Assembly: GCA_947095535.1 (NCBI GenBank)
Contig: OX352774.1
Location: 263,907,843 to 263,971,842, forward strand
Length of the DNA stretch: 64,000 nucleotides
Source of the DNA: Poecilobothrus nobilitatus
Lineage: Eukaryota; Arthropoda; Insecta; Diptera; Dolichopodidae
Direction: 5' to 3'
Shown here: in pieces, positions 37,906 to 48,745 of the stretch
Numbering within the stretch: the stretch's first letter is position 1
How the letters are laid out: each line of letters starts with the position of its first letter
The notes under the pieces: model-generated
Told to the model about the DNA's origin: nothing
What the model saw: the letters and a program-made list of their open reading frames with translations, nothing else
The model's database searches: none
Made by a program: the position numbers and the translations under genes

Positions 37906-40302
37906 AAAATAAATTCGATAATGAAGATTTAATTTCAGTGAGATTGAGTGAATTTATTTGTAAAAGAAGTTATAGATTTTAATTCGGTGTTTCTGTAATT
38001 TGAAGTGTTATTAATGATGATGAACAGCGTTAATTAATCATGAATTTAGTTTGATTTAACAAAGAAAAAGAAACGGGTTATAAGATGACCTTAGTTACAA
38101 AACTTTTTATATTAAATGAAAGTTGAACTTAAACGTTGGGCTAAGTTGCAAATTTCAACGCAAAATCACTAAAATATTTAAAATACTTCCTGATGTACAA
38201 TTATTGAAGCCCGACTTTTTTTTAAACTTTATGATTACTTAATGTTAATAAATACGCAATTTCAATTGTGCCATATTTATTTCATTGATTTCATTTTAAA
38301 CAATCCAAGAATTTGGGTGAATTTCAATGCGCAAATAAAAATAGAAAAAAATTGTGTTTACATGAATCATTAAGAAAAATTTGTTCTTGAAAATTCCTTT
38401 TTAAGTAATTCCGATACTTACAAATTTTTTTTTTTTTTTGTTTCGTATCTAAAGATACTTCAGCGATGATAATAAAAAGAGAAATACTTCTGTTAAGAGT
38501 ACCAAATCTCAACCATTTTATTGTTGATGTTATCTTACTGATATCATTAAACACCTCCTGGATATTTTAATGGTTTTTTGGCGATATTTACAGAGTTAAA
38601 AAAAAAAAAAATATATGAGAATATGTAAATTAAAATTAATGTGACAGATTTAAAATAAACAAAAGTAAATAAAACAAAAATTACATAATATTGATTTTTT
38701 TTTTTTTGTCAGCAAACACTTACGTAGTTATTTTTTTTTTGTCGTAGCATAAGTATCGTATTTAAAATCTACTTAGATAATGTTTTAACACGTATAATTT
38801 TTTCATGTGACCAGTTTCTTGGGTTTTTTTTTTTGGATACTCTAATTGTTATATTTATGTACAAATGGGAACTATATATGAAGCTTAAATTATTTAGCTT
38901 TGAAGTACTTGTTTATCAAGAGGGTTCCAAGTCACAATAGTTCTTAAGATAATTGAGTTGATGAATTCAGTCTAGAACGAAAATGTATAGCTGAAAAAGC
39001 ATTTAGTTCGAGTTAATTTCACAGAAAATGTCATAAACATCTATGTGTTTTTTTCAAATCAGAACCTTCTCAAAATAATTTGACCTGATAAGCATATAAA
39101 GATTAGTTTTTAATTTTAAAATTGTATATTATATAAAAATAATAAAATAAAATTTTTAGGGTTTCGAGTTAATAAATTTTTATACATATATAAGTATGTC
39201 GTAGAAAATTTGGTACTATATGGTCTGATTATACAGAACTGATACCAAATAATTTTCTTCTATTCGGATGAAATCATGACAAATAATAAAATTGGCAGAT
39301 TTTTCAAAAAAATATGAAATTTAACAAAATATCTTGTGTTTTTCGACATATTTTTTTCCATAATTATTTGGAATTTTAAAATTTTTATTAAAAACTTTTA
39401 TTGTGATGATATTGATGGAAGAATTATTTTCTTTTACTTAAAATATTTTTGTGGGATTCGTTACAATACATAATATGCTATTAATACTTATAAGACTAAT
39501 ACTGAAAATAGTTCGGTCATTTAAGAACATTAAAAAAAAGGAAAGATAAAATAAATGTATAGTCATAAAAATGCATTAATTTTTTTCAAAATCAAAAATT
39601 ATCAAATAATATTTCAAAATAATAATCCAAGTTTTCAACATGCAATGATTTTTCATGTTCACTTTCATATCAATTTCCTGTGGTATATTAATGTAATATT
39701 GTAGTTACATATGAATGTCTCATTTTCATTTAAAAAAATATCTAATTCCTATGTCAAATCATTGTTTCCGCAAATAAAACTTCATAAAATTAGTTTTGTA
39801 TTTTTATTGCAAACTTAAAACTGTTAAAACTGTTAGATATGTGCCATTATTTATGTGGTTACTACTGATTTTGAGTTGGAATAAAAAAAAAAAAAATTAT
39901 TTTTAAGATCCACTACAAGATAATGTAAATGTTAAAAAGAACCTTAAATTTCTATTTTAAAATGAAACTAAAGTATTTATTACGATTTTTAGTTAAAACG
40001 AAAGTAACATTTTACACTTGATAAGTAGCTGTCCGTTTCTAAAATCGCGATATCAGATCCCGTTGCTTTTTAATAATTGATATTTTTTATTGTTTTGTTA
40101 TTTTTTTTTTTTAAATCAATCCTATGTTACTATAGTAATTGTACTATACCTACACATATAAAATTGACATTTTGGTATTGAGTATTAATTAGATACAGTT
40201 TTTGTTAATTTTCCTCATATCCATAGAGGAAATAATATCCTCTTTTCTTAAGTTTTTGTATTTAGGGATATGTATTAAATTGAATTCATCAATTAAAACA
40301 GA
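37906..40302. other. AT-rich spacer, no gene seen
   Basis: No exon, RNA gene or mobile-element terminus was recognised. A 76-codon minus-strand frame (38324-38554) has no recognisable motif and contains a run of lysines from a poly(T) tract. Confidence 0.6.
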
Positions 40303-40382
40303 GGTATTTTTATTTATTTATTTTTATTAATATTACAAATCATATAGGATAATGCAATATTACTAAGCTATCAATTGCTAAG
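40303..40382 (-). mobile_element. SINE family D remnant (tail region)
   Basis: On the plus strand the ATTTATTTATTT tract, then ATTAATATTACAAATCA and a GCAATATTAC block, match the corresponding tail part of the SINE at 1346-1564 (1350-1420), at roughly 80 percent by eye. The tRNA-like head is missing. The remnant is directly abutted by a retro-insertion. Confidence 0.6.
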
Positions 40383-40620
40383 GTTATTATATCCTTTTTT
40401 TTTTTTTTTTTTTAATTAACTTTTTATTTATACCTTTTAATTACACTCTTAATTTAACTTAGGTTAGAAAAAAGTTTCGAAAAACAGCATTTTATCATAA
40501 TTATACTAACATTTAAATTAATTTGTAATTTTTTATGTTGGTTTTTTTAAAAAATTATTGATAAATTCTTCTCAAAATATTTATATTATATAATAATATT
40601 TTTTTTGTTATTATATCCTT
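40383..40620 (-). mobile_element. Poly(A) retro-insertion with 14-bp target duplication
   Basis: GTTATTATATCCTT is present at 40383-40396 and again at 40607-40620. Between them lie 210 bp that, on the minus strand, end in a run of about 17-19 A (complement 40397-40413). An AATAAA (complement 40423-40428) stands nine bases before the tail. Long target duplication, poly(A) tail and a polyadenylation signal at normal spacing are the hallmarks of LINE-mediated retroposition of an mRNA 3' end or a truncated LINE. No coding remnant or known element is recognisable in the insert. It landed at the edge of a SINE D remnant. Confidence 0.8.
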
Positions 40621-40865
40621 CGTTTATAAACCCGCATGTGAATTTCCAAACATTAATTGCATACTTTTAGGATTAGAAAAAAATTAGCAAGTCGATTAAA
40701 AAGCAAAATTTTGTTTAAATTTTAATTTTTATACCCGTATGAACTATGTTCAAGGGTATAATAAATTTGCCATTACGTTTGTGACACCTTAAAGGAGTCG
40801 AGCTAGATATAGTGTCAAAGGTATGGATCGGCTCAGAATCGAATTCTGAGTCGATTAAGCCATGT

Positions 40866-40890
40866 ACGTCCGTCCGTCCGACCGTCCGCA
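40866..40890. repeat. (GTCC)n proto-microsatellite inside the element
   Basis: Repeated GTCC with one ACC interruption directly follows the conserved AAGCCATGTAC core. In fly mini-me elements a (GTCY)n tract occupies this same place. The array units downstream repeat the short form GTCCGTCCGCACG. Confidence 0.85.
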
Positions 40891-41703
40891 CGATAACTCA
40901 AAAAATAAAGGAGCTAGGGGGCTGAAATTTTTTTTACGTCACTTTTGCAAAATTGTTAGTTTTGCTATTTAAATCCAACATTTTCGGTCGCCGGGTTCGA
41001 GTAGCTGCCATACAACTTCTATCTTTATATAGAAATAACTCAGTATCTATTCAAGCTAGGTTTCTGAAATTTTACAAATGATGATCAAGTTTTATGGCAA
41101 CAACTTCTGTAAAATTTGGTTGTGCTGGTGCAGCGGGTTCGGGTAGCTGCCATACAACTTCTCCGTTTAAATGAGAATAACTCAGTGTTTATTGAAGCTA
41201 GGAATCTGAAATTTAGTAAAGAGGTGTCGAGTTACATGCCAACAACTTTTCTAAAATTTGGTTGGTCTAGAGCAGCCGGTTCAGACTTCTTGCACCTCTT
41301 GGAACCTAATGAAGCTAGGCGTCTGAAATTTTGCAAATGATGATCAAGTTTTATGGCAACAACTTTTGTAAAATTTGGTTGTGGTGGTGCGGCGGGTTCG
41401 GGTAGCTGCCATACAACTTATCCGGTTAAATGAGAATAACTCAGTGTTTATTGAAGCTAGGAATCTGAAATTTAGTAAAGAAGTGTCGAGTTATATGCCA
41501 ACAACTTTTGTAAAATTTGTTTGGCCTAGAACAGCCGGTTCAGGCTTCTTGCACCTCTTGGAAGTTAATAAAGCTAGGCGTCTGAAATCTTGCGAATGAT
41601 AATTAAGTTTTATGGCAACAACTTCTACAAAATTTGGTTGTGCTGGTGCGACGGGTTCGGGTAGCTGCCATACAAAATCTCTTTTTAAATGAAAAGAACT
41701 CAG

Positions 41704-43240
41704 TGTCCGTCCGCACGATAACTCAAAAAATAGAGGAGCTAGGAGGCTGAAAATTTTTTTACGTCACTTTTGTAAAATTGTTAGTTTTGCTATTTAACTC
41801 CAGCATTTTCTGCCCCCGGGTTCGGGTAGCTGCCATACAACTTCTTTCTTTAAATAGAAATAACCCAGTGTCTGTTCAATCTAGGTATCTGAAATTTTGC
41901 GAATGATGATCAAGTTTTATGGCAACAACTTCTACAAAATTTGGTTGTGGTGGTGCGACGGGTTCGGGTAGCTGCCATACAAAATCTCTTTTTAAATGAA
42001 AAGAACTCAGTGTCCGTCCGCACGATAACTCAAAAAATAAAGGAGCTAGGAGGCTGAAATTTTTTTTACGTCACTCTTGCAAAATTGTTAGTTTTGCTAT
42101 TTAACTCCAGCATTTTCGGCCGCCGGGTTCGAGTAGCTGCCATACAACTTCTTTCTTTAAATAGAAATAACCCAGTGTCTGTTCAATCTAGGTATCTGAA
42201 ATTTTGCAAATGATGATCAAGTTTTATGGCAACAACTTCTACAAAATTTGGTTGTGCTGGTGCGACGGGTTCGGGTAGCTTCCATACAAAATCTCTTTTT
42301 AAATGAAAAGAACTCAGTGTCCGTCCGCACGATAACTCAAAAAATAAAGGAGCTAGGAGGCTGAAATTTTTTTTACGTCACTCTTGCAAAATTGTTAGTT
42401 TTGCTATTTAACTCCAGCATTTTCGGCCGCCGGGTTCGAGTAGCTGCCATACAACTTCTTTCTTTAAATAGAAATAACCCAGTGTCTGTTCAATCTAGGT
42501 ATCTGAAATTTTGCGAATGATGATCAAGTTTTATGGCAACAACTTCTACAAAATTTGGTTGTGCTGGTGCGACGGGTTCGGGTAGCTGCCATACAAAATC
42601 TCTTTTTAAATGAAAAGAACTCAGTGTCCGTCCGCACGATAACTCAAAAAATAAAGGAGCTAGGAGGCTGAAATTTTTTTTACGTCACTCTTGCAAAATT
42701 GTTAGTTTTGCTATTTAACTCCAGCATTTTCGGCCGCCGGGTTCGAGTAGCTGCCATACAACTTCTTTCTTTAAATAGAAATAACCCAGTGTCTGTTCAA
42801 TCTAGGTATCTGAAATTTTGCGAATGATGATCAAGTTTTATGGCAACAACTTCTGCAAAATTTGGTTGTGGTGGTGTGACGGGTTCGGGTAGCTGCCATA
42901 CAAAATCTCTTTTTAAATGAAAAGAACTCAGTGTCCGTCCGCACGATAACTCAAAAAATAAAGGAGTTAGGAGGCTGCAATTTTTTTTACGTCACTTTTA
43001 CAAAATTGTTAGTTTTGCTATTTAACTCCAGCATTTTCGGCCGCCGGGTTCGAGTAGCTGCCATACAACTTCTTTCTTTAAATGGAAATAACCCAGTGTC
43101 TATTCAATCTAGGTATCTGAAATTTTGCAAATGATGATCGAGTTTTATGGCAACAACTTCTGTAAAATTTTGTTGTGATGATATGACAGGTTCGGATAGT
43201 TGCCATACAACTTCTCTTTTTAAATGAAAATAACTCAGTG
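41704..43240 (+). repeat. 307-bp higher-order tandem array
   Basis: GTCCGTCCGCACG recurs at 41704, 42012, 42319, 42626 and 42933, giving periods of 308, 307, 307 and 307 bp. Each unit holds a CGATAACTCAAAAAATA segment and two diverged sub-monomers marked by GTAGCTGCCATACAA, one followed by CTTCTTTCTTTAAAT and one by AATCTCTTTTTAAATG. The middle units look almost identical to each other, which points to recent unequal exchange or rolling-circle-type amplification. Upstream (41116-41600) the same sub-monomers sit in a different composite with a 259-bp period. Confidence 0.85.
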
Positions 43241-43557
43241 CCTATTGAAGCTAGCTATCTGAAATTTAGTGAAAAAGTGTCGAGTTGCATGCCAAAAACT
43301 TTTGTAAAATTTGAATGGTCTAAAGCAGCCGGTTCAGGCTTTTTGCATTTCTTGGAACTTAATGAAGCTAGGCGCAATAGATTCGGGTAGCTATCATACA
43401 ACTCCACAATTTACATAAATATATCTCTGTAGTTCGGTACTAAAACTCTGAATGTTTTTAAAAGATGATCAAGTTTTATAGAAACAGGATATATTACGTT
43501 CATACGGGTATCCCAGAGTTGACACAGTCTACTCTACTGCACTCTTCCTCGTTTTAT

Positions 43558-44861
43558 TTGATTTCAACTTGTATTATTTTTAGTACATTTTGTTGTTCTT
43601 CAAATTCAGTTTTAGTGCTGCAATATATTACCACTAAAATTCTACTTTTCACAACATCAGACATCATATATTAACACCATCACAAAAAACAAAAAAAAAA
43701 AATTAAAAATAAAAGAAAAAATGTTATGACAGACATATTGTGATGAATTTGTGATTTGATGTGATATTTATTTATCGAGGCAACGCTATTCATATTGTAC
43801 AATTTTAAACATTACCATGAAAGTGTAATGCTGATAGCGATGACTACAATGAATTTTGTGACGTAAACAATAATAAAACAACAACAAAATAAATCAAAAG
43901 AAAATGAATGGAATATCACTGATTAAGAAGTAATAAATCAGGGGAAAAAAAAAAAAAAAAAAAAATAAATAAAAACTCACACTAGTGATGATATGAAAGA
44001 TATAGTAATGTTTAGAAAAAAAATGTTTTTTAAAAAGTTATTTTCAAGGATAATCATAAAATGATAAAAATGTTTATATGAATGCTTGAATATAATGTAC
44101 ATAAAAATTAAAAATCGATTTAAATAATATGTATTCATCATTCTTAGTATCTAAACATGAAGGCTGTATATTTAAAAATTATTTTGTAATTTCCCACACA
44201 TTTAAATATCAACCCCACCATCTTAATATTGTAAAAAGAATTGTTCCGAAATGATTATTATTCTTTAATAGGAAATCCATTTTTAAACATAACCACGCAT
44301 TATATCATTATAGAGCTTTTAAAGTATCCTAAATGAACATGCGGTTTAAGAATTATAAAAATATACTGAAGAATGAGTTGTCATTTTAAATTTTGTTTTC
44401 ATATAATTTGAAAATTCATATTGACTTTAAAGTATAAGAAAATTCTTTAAAATCCTTAAAAAAAATAAATACTGAGTTTTGAAAATATTTTTTTATAATT
44501 TTTTTTTTATTTTACTAAATAAAAATATGGTTTAAAAAATCAGTTTAAAATATCTTCTGTAAAAAGGATATAAAATGCATACACCAAAAAGGAACATTTC
44601 AAAAATTTTCAAATTAAAGTAAAATTAAAAGGACAACAAGTGAAATTTACCAAAAAAATTAGAAAAAATTTTTTAAAAATGAAATAATTAAATGTATAAT
44701 TTTATATATATATAAACATATATATATATTTTTAATTTTAAATTATAAAATTAAAAAATTAAAATAAGAAAAAATTTTAAATTAGAAATTAGTAGTAAAA
44801 ATACTAATTTATAAAAAGATTCCTTTCCACATCAACTGATGTAATTGGTGTGAATTAAAAT
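43558..44861. other. AT-rich spacer, no gene seen
   Basis: It holds a run of 21 A at about 43945-43965 followed by TAAATAAA, and otherwise anonymous AT-rich sequence. No exon or mobile-element end was recognised. Confidence 0.6.
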
Positions 44862-45460
44862 ATCAGTTTAGTTTATAGCGCAATATAGCATCTTATATCA
44901 TAATATTTAATCTGTAAATGACAGACATTTAAAACCATTTTACTCAATGATTTTTTTTTTTCTAAAAACAAATAAAAAAATTTTAAATATAATTTGCATG
45001 GTGGGAAATAGAAATTTTACAATATAATTGAATATAAACGTCAAAAGTTCAGTGGGGAGTTTGGTGCAGTGTTAGAGTGGCCGCTTCTTATACTTTAGAA
45101 GTCTTTAGTTTGCAAGTTCGATTCTATTCTATTTTTGACGCTCTTTGATTCCGTGAAATTTTGTTTTATTTTTCTTTTCGATTAAAAATTTTAAAATATT
45201 GGTTGTATGGTAGGAGTAGGAATTTTACAATATAACTGAATATAAAGATTAAAATTTCAGTTTAGTGTTTAGTACAGCGGTAGAGTGTGGGGTTATTAAT
45301 AGTTGCTTTTTGATTTTGCAAGTTCGATCCAGTTCTGTTTTTTTTTTTTGTTTTTTTTTTTATATTTTAAACGAAATAAATTCTTACATATCATAATTTC
45401 ATCATAATATTTAATCTGTATTAATAGATATTTAAAACCCTTTTACTCAATGATTTATCA
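44862..45460 (+). mobile_element. Tandem tRNA-like SINE units
   Basis: Two clear and one vestigial unit lie head to tail at about 190-200 bp spacing (about 44862, 45052, 45254). The second has GTGCAGTGTTAGAGTGGC, an anticodon-arm-like CTTCT...AGAAG pair and a B-box-like GCAAGTTCGATTCT. The third has TACAGCGGTAGAGTG and GCAAGTTCGATCCAG. The stretch GAAATTTTACAATATA-TGAATATAAA precedes both. A 65-bp AT-rich block (TCATAATATTTAATCTGTA..., ACTCAATGATTT) occurs before (44899-44953) and after (45400-45454) the pair. No unit folds into a full tRNA, so these are tRNA-derived repeats and not genes. Confidence 0.6.
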
Positions 45461-45700
45461 TCTTAGGCTTCTTATAATATATACATATATAATAGGTATA
45501 TATTGAGTTTCCAATACTCAATAAATCAAGGGCAACTTCTAAAAGATAATAATAGTCGTGTTTTTACAAAAAAATATCATTTACAAAGAAATTTTAAATT
45601 CATAAAGGCTTTAATTATTGAAAATTGTATTTTTACATTTTAAATAAAATCATAAAGAAACTATACTGTATATATTGTATTGTAATTGCTAATTAAAACA

Positions 45701-45731
45701 CCTCGAATTTCGAGGGGCGGGCGAATACTAG
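45701..45731 (+). mobile_element. Helitron-type 3' terminus
   Basis: CCTCGAA and TTCGAGG (45701-45707, 45709-45715) form a short hairpin. It is followed by GGCGGGCGAATA and CTAG (45728-45731) and then a T. A hairpin 10-12 bases before CTRR with a host T is the classical Helitron 3' end, and the GC-rich text stands out from its surroundings. A matching 5' TC end was not identified, so the element's length is unknown. Confidence 0.5.
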
Positions 45732-46742
45732 TATCATTTTATTAGTCAAAAACTGAAAAATTTGAACTCTAGAAGGAAACTTTTAAAATGTTTATGTTTG
45801 CAATCAATGAAATACTTAACAATTGGGTTTTGACATGTGTTTTGCTGGCATATTCGATTTAGCTTAAGAAGCGCTTGTTATAAAGCACAAAAATGAATAT
45901 TTGGTGCAGCTATTACCCAAGATACCTTTTGCATAACACAGAAAAGATAAAATTTTTAAGAACAATTTTTCCAAACCAATTTAAGAATAACATAGCTGAA
46001 AATGTAGAATTAATGTTAAAATGCTTTATTACTATTCAGTAATGAATTATTTACCCTAGTAATGAATATGACTTATTGTAGGTGTATTGTTTTTTCCTAT
46101 ATTTATCTACCATAGATCTACCATTATCTTTTTTCAACGTATTCATACTTTTAAAATTCATTTTTTCGTTTAAGAAGAATAAAAGGTAATATAAATATTA
46201 AATTAAATTCACCTTTGTTATTAAAAATCATTATTTGTTTTTGATTATAAAAAAATATTTGCAAATGATTTAAATAATAACAAAAATTAAAAAAAAGAAA
46301 AATTTAAATATAACAATGCAAAATTCAAATAGAATTTGAATACAAATAAATCATTTCTTCTTTCTATAAAATTTTGAAACAATAAGAAGAGAAAAAAATT
46401 TTTTCGTTTTTTTACCATCTATAACATTTTCAAGATATTTCATTTAGTTTTTCATTTAAAAACAAAATTAAAAGAAAAATGGAAATTTTCAATAAAATTT
46501 TATTAATTAAGTTTTTTTTTTTTTTGTGCTCTATACGTTTTCTTTCATTTTTTTTTTAACCTAATTTAAATAAATTTTTGTTATTCTTAAATGAAAAATA
46601 ATTTTCCACAAAAAAACCAAAAAAAAAAAACAATTACAAAAAATGTAAAAAGAAAAAAAATTAATAAGAAAATAAATAACTAAAGTTTTAGAAAATTTTA
46701 CGTTAATTTTAAAGAAAGAACTACTCATTCATATATTCAAAT
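45732..46742. other. AT-rich spacer, no gene seen
   Basis: No exon or RNA gene was recognised. Several long A or T runs occur at 46510-46630. Confidence 0.6.
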
Positions 46743-47048
46743 TTAACACGTTGAATGACACTTGTGTCACCAGTTAACATCACTTAAATATTTTAAAATC
46801 TTGTGCTCATCATTAACCATAAAAATAAACTTGCGTTAAGTCATACGTGTATCATCGGTGAACATTGCTGAATATTCTTAAAAGCCCGAATCAATTTAAT
46901 GTATTGTTTTTTACCAAGTTTGATTTTATGTTCACCGGTGAGTGCGAAATTTTGTAACATTTTCAGTGATATTCACCGATGATATACGTGGGACTTAACA
47001 TAAGTATTTTTGTATGTTCACTGATGAGCGTAGTACTCAACGTGTTAA
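46743..47048. mobile_element. TTAA-flanked MITE, piggyBac type
   Basis: TTAA stands at both ends (46743-46746 and 47045-47048). Inside them are inverted termini CACGTTGAAT (46747-46756) and the complement of CACGTTGAGT (47035-47044), nine of ten matching. The 298-bp body codes for nothing. It contains about five copies, in alternating orientation, of a TTCACCGGTGA-like motif (near 46767, 46855, 46932, 46974 and 47017) and a GACAC/GTGTC mini-palindrome at 46757-46768. TTAA target duplication is characteristic of the piggyBac superfamily. The CAC start differs from the classical CCC start, so the assignment is an inference. A 63-codon minus frame across the right end is an artefact. Confidence 0.7.
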
Positions 47049-48560
47049 AATGAAAAATATTTGAACTGCCAGAATCATTCAGTAATATTATTTGTATATG
47101 TAGGTATGTTCTTTTTAGAAAGTTTTCCTGATTAAATGCCTTTGAGATTTGCAAACTGAAGCTTCAATGTGAAATAGGCTTTAATGTAAATAAAAAAAAG
47201 ATGGCTATTACAAACATAAATGACAAAGAATATTTAGATAAGGGATAAAACAAATAAAGTTGTGTTTCTAAGGCTAGACTATTATTTAAATATTTTTTTT
47301 CCCTTTTATACCTTATTTGTACCATTATAAAATATCAGAATTTAAAAAGAAATTTCGATTTTTTTTTAATTTTTCTTTTAAATTTTGATGAATTTCTTGC
47401 AGTCATTGAATTTTTGTATATAAAAAAATTGTATTCGATACCTGAACATTTTTAAATCAGGCCAATGTAATTATAGTTTCCAATTCGTAAGGCACAATAA
47501 GAAAATAAAATGAACTTTAGGATAAAAAATTTTTATTTTTTCATAAAATAATTCAGTATTGAGTTTTAATTTTTTTTTTATGCTCAAATAGTGTCAATAA
47601 TTTTTAATAGACTGAAGTTTTATATTATTTTATATCATTGTGTCCATATTTCTAAAAATTGATTTCTCTTTTATAAATGAATTTAAAATAATGCTTTTAA
47701 ATGATAATTTATGCACATGTACTTAGTTTATAAAAACTTTAAAATAAATGTTTTACTCATAAAACTTTATTAAATCTGGAACATTATCCCTTAGATGCAC
47801 TTATAAAAAGTTGAATTCTACTAATTTATGAAATCATCATGTTTAGCATAAACCTAAAATTCTTTATTAAAAATGTTTTATCCCATGATGAAAATGACTT
47901 GGTTTTCAAAGATGAAAACAAATACAACAATGCAGTTCAATTTTATCATAAATGAGTTGAAGAGTAGCGGTATGAGCGCGATTACTCCATTAATATGTGA
48001 GATTTTAATCCACTAAACTTCATCTCCATTTATTATCAAATAATAGCTTATGGTATTTATAGGAAAATTCTTCTATGAAGTAAAAATATGTATATGTAAA
48101 AATAAGTTCTCTTTGGAATACTTTAAGTAGAGGTAACAGACTTTTTATTTGTTTTAGGGTCGAAGGCCCTGTGAAGAAGGCATTGAGCTGACATTGAGAT
48201 CGTTTATTAACCATTATTTTAAAGATTATTTCAAAGATTGTATTCCATCTTTGGTCATATAAAGAAGTTACACGATTTTGTGAATTTCCATTTCCAATAG
48301 TCCACAAAAAAATCTAAATAGCTCCTTTTTAAAAGGTATTTAAAGCTTTTAAAGGTTTGTCCTCCCCTGAAACTTAAAGATATCCATATAGCATAGGTCC
48401 GTACATAAAAATTTTATAATGAATACAGCGTGAATATTGAATAGCTTGCCGCTGGGACTTTAATTAAAAATTGGCATTCTTATAACGTGTATAATATTGT
48501 TTAATTCAAGAAGGACATCAACATATTTGTTTTTAAAAATTCTCTCAACATCCAGTAACT
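47049..48560. other. AT-rich spacer, no confirmed gene
   Basis: The part at 47940-48560 is less AT-rich than its surroundings. It contains a 95-codon minus-strand frame (48020-48307) with mixed composition, including RVTSLYDQRWNTIFEI. I do not recognise a family, there is no splice or promoter context, and it neighbours a dispersed repeat, so it is more likely part of an old element than a gene. Confidence 0.5.
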
Positions 48561-48745
48561 TTCAATATTTCCCATTTTCCTTTATTCCTATTTTCCCAAA
48601 CTGCAAACCAAACATTATATGGTACCATGGGTTCTAATCTAATGGGTTTAAAACGGAGATGTAGTTTACTTGGTTGAAGTTCAACACAACAAAAAAGAAA
48701 ATTTGCGTGTTGATCTCTTTGGTTGCTTTCAAGATTCTCACCTAG
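48561..48745 (-). repeat. Dispersed repeat family R1, copy 2
   Basis: This is the minus-strand partner of the copies near 30.7 and 54.1 kb, sharing a GTGTTGAACTTCAACCAAGT block and TTTAAACCCAT. One phase stays open for about 65 codons here (for example FKPIRLEPMVPYNVWFAVWE). The phase open in the 54-kb copy is closed here, so a conserved protein is not supported. No terminal repeats were found. Confidence 0.55.

Larger units (their letters stand above)
40700..43557 (+). mobile_element. Mini-me/DINE-1-like (Helentron-associated type) element, expanded copy
   Basis: The ends carry 14-bp inverted repeats: ATACCCGTATGAAC (40731-40744) and its complement (43498-43511). The left repeat is part of a hairpin ATACCC...GGGTAT (40731-40759). 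Next come an AAGGAGTCGAG stretch, a core with its own inverted repeat (CTCAGAAT/ATTCTGAG), AAGCCATGTAC and a (GTCC)n tract (40866-40890). The interior is a long tandem array. About 45 bp beyond the right repeat (CCAGAGTTGACACAGTCTAC... to about 43557) are shared with the copy at 51023-51852, so the inverted repeats are subterminal. The order of subterminal repeats, core, GTCY microsatellite, tandem repeats and stem-loop is what is described for mini-me and DINE-1/Helentron-associated elements of flies. No transposase is encoded. Two 74-codon frames (41116, 41375) merely translate the repeat. Confidence 0.75.

Noticed and set aside
41116..41599. Two similar 74-codon frames that look like a duplicated gene
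   Set aside because: They translate the 259-bp composite of the tandem array. The same DNA repeats in other phases, so similarity reflects the repeat and not a protein.
40980..43240. CRISPR-like array of direct repeats
   Set aside because: The units are contiguous, about 307 bp long and lie inside a eukaryotic mobile element. There are no unique spacers and no associated genes.
48020..48307. 95-codon minus-strand frame with mixed composition
   Set aside because: No recognisable family, no upstream promoter or splice context, and it borders a dispersed repeat. It is recorded as possible old element sequence only.
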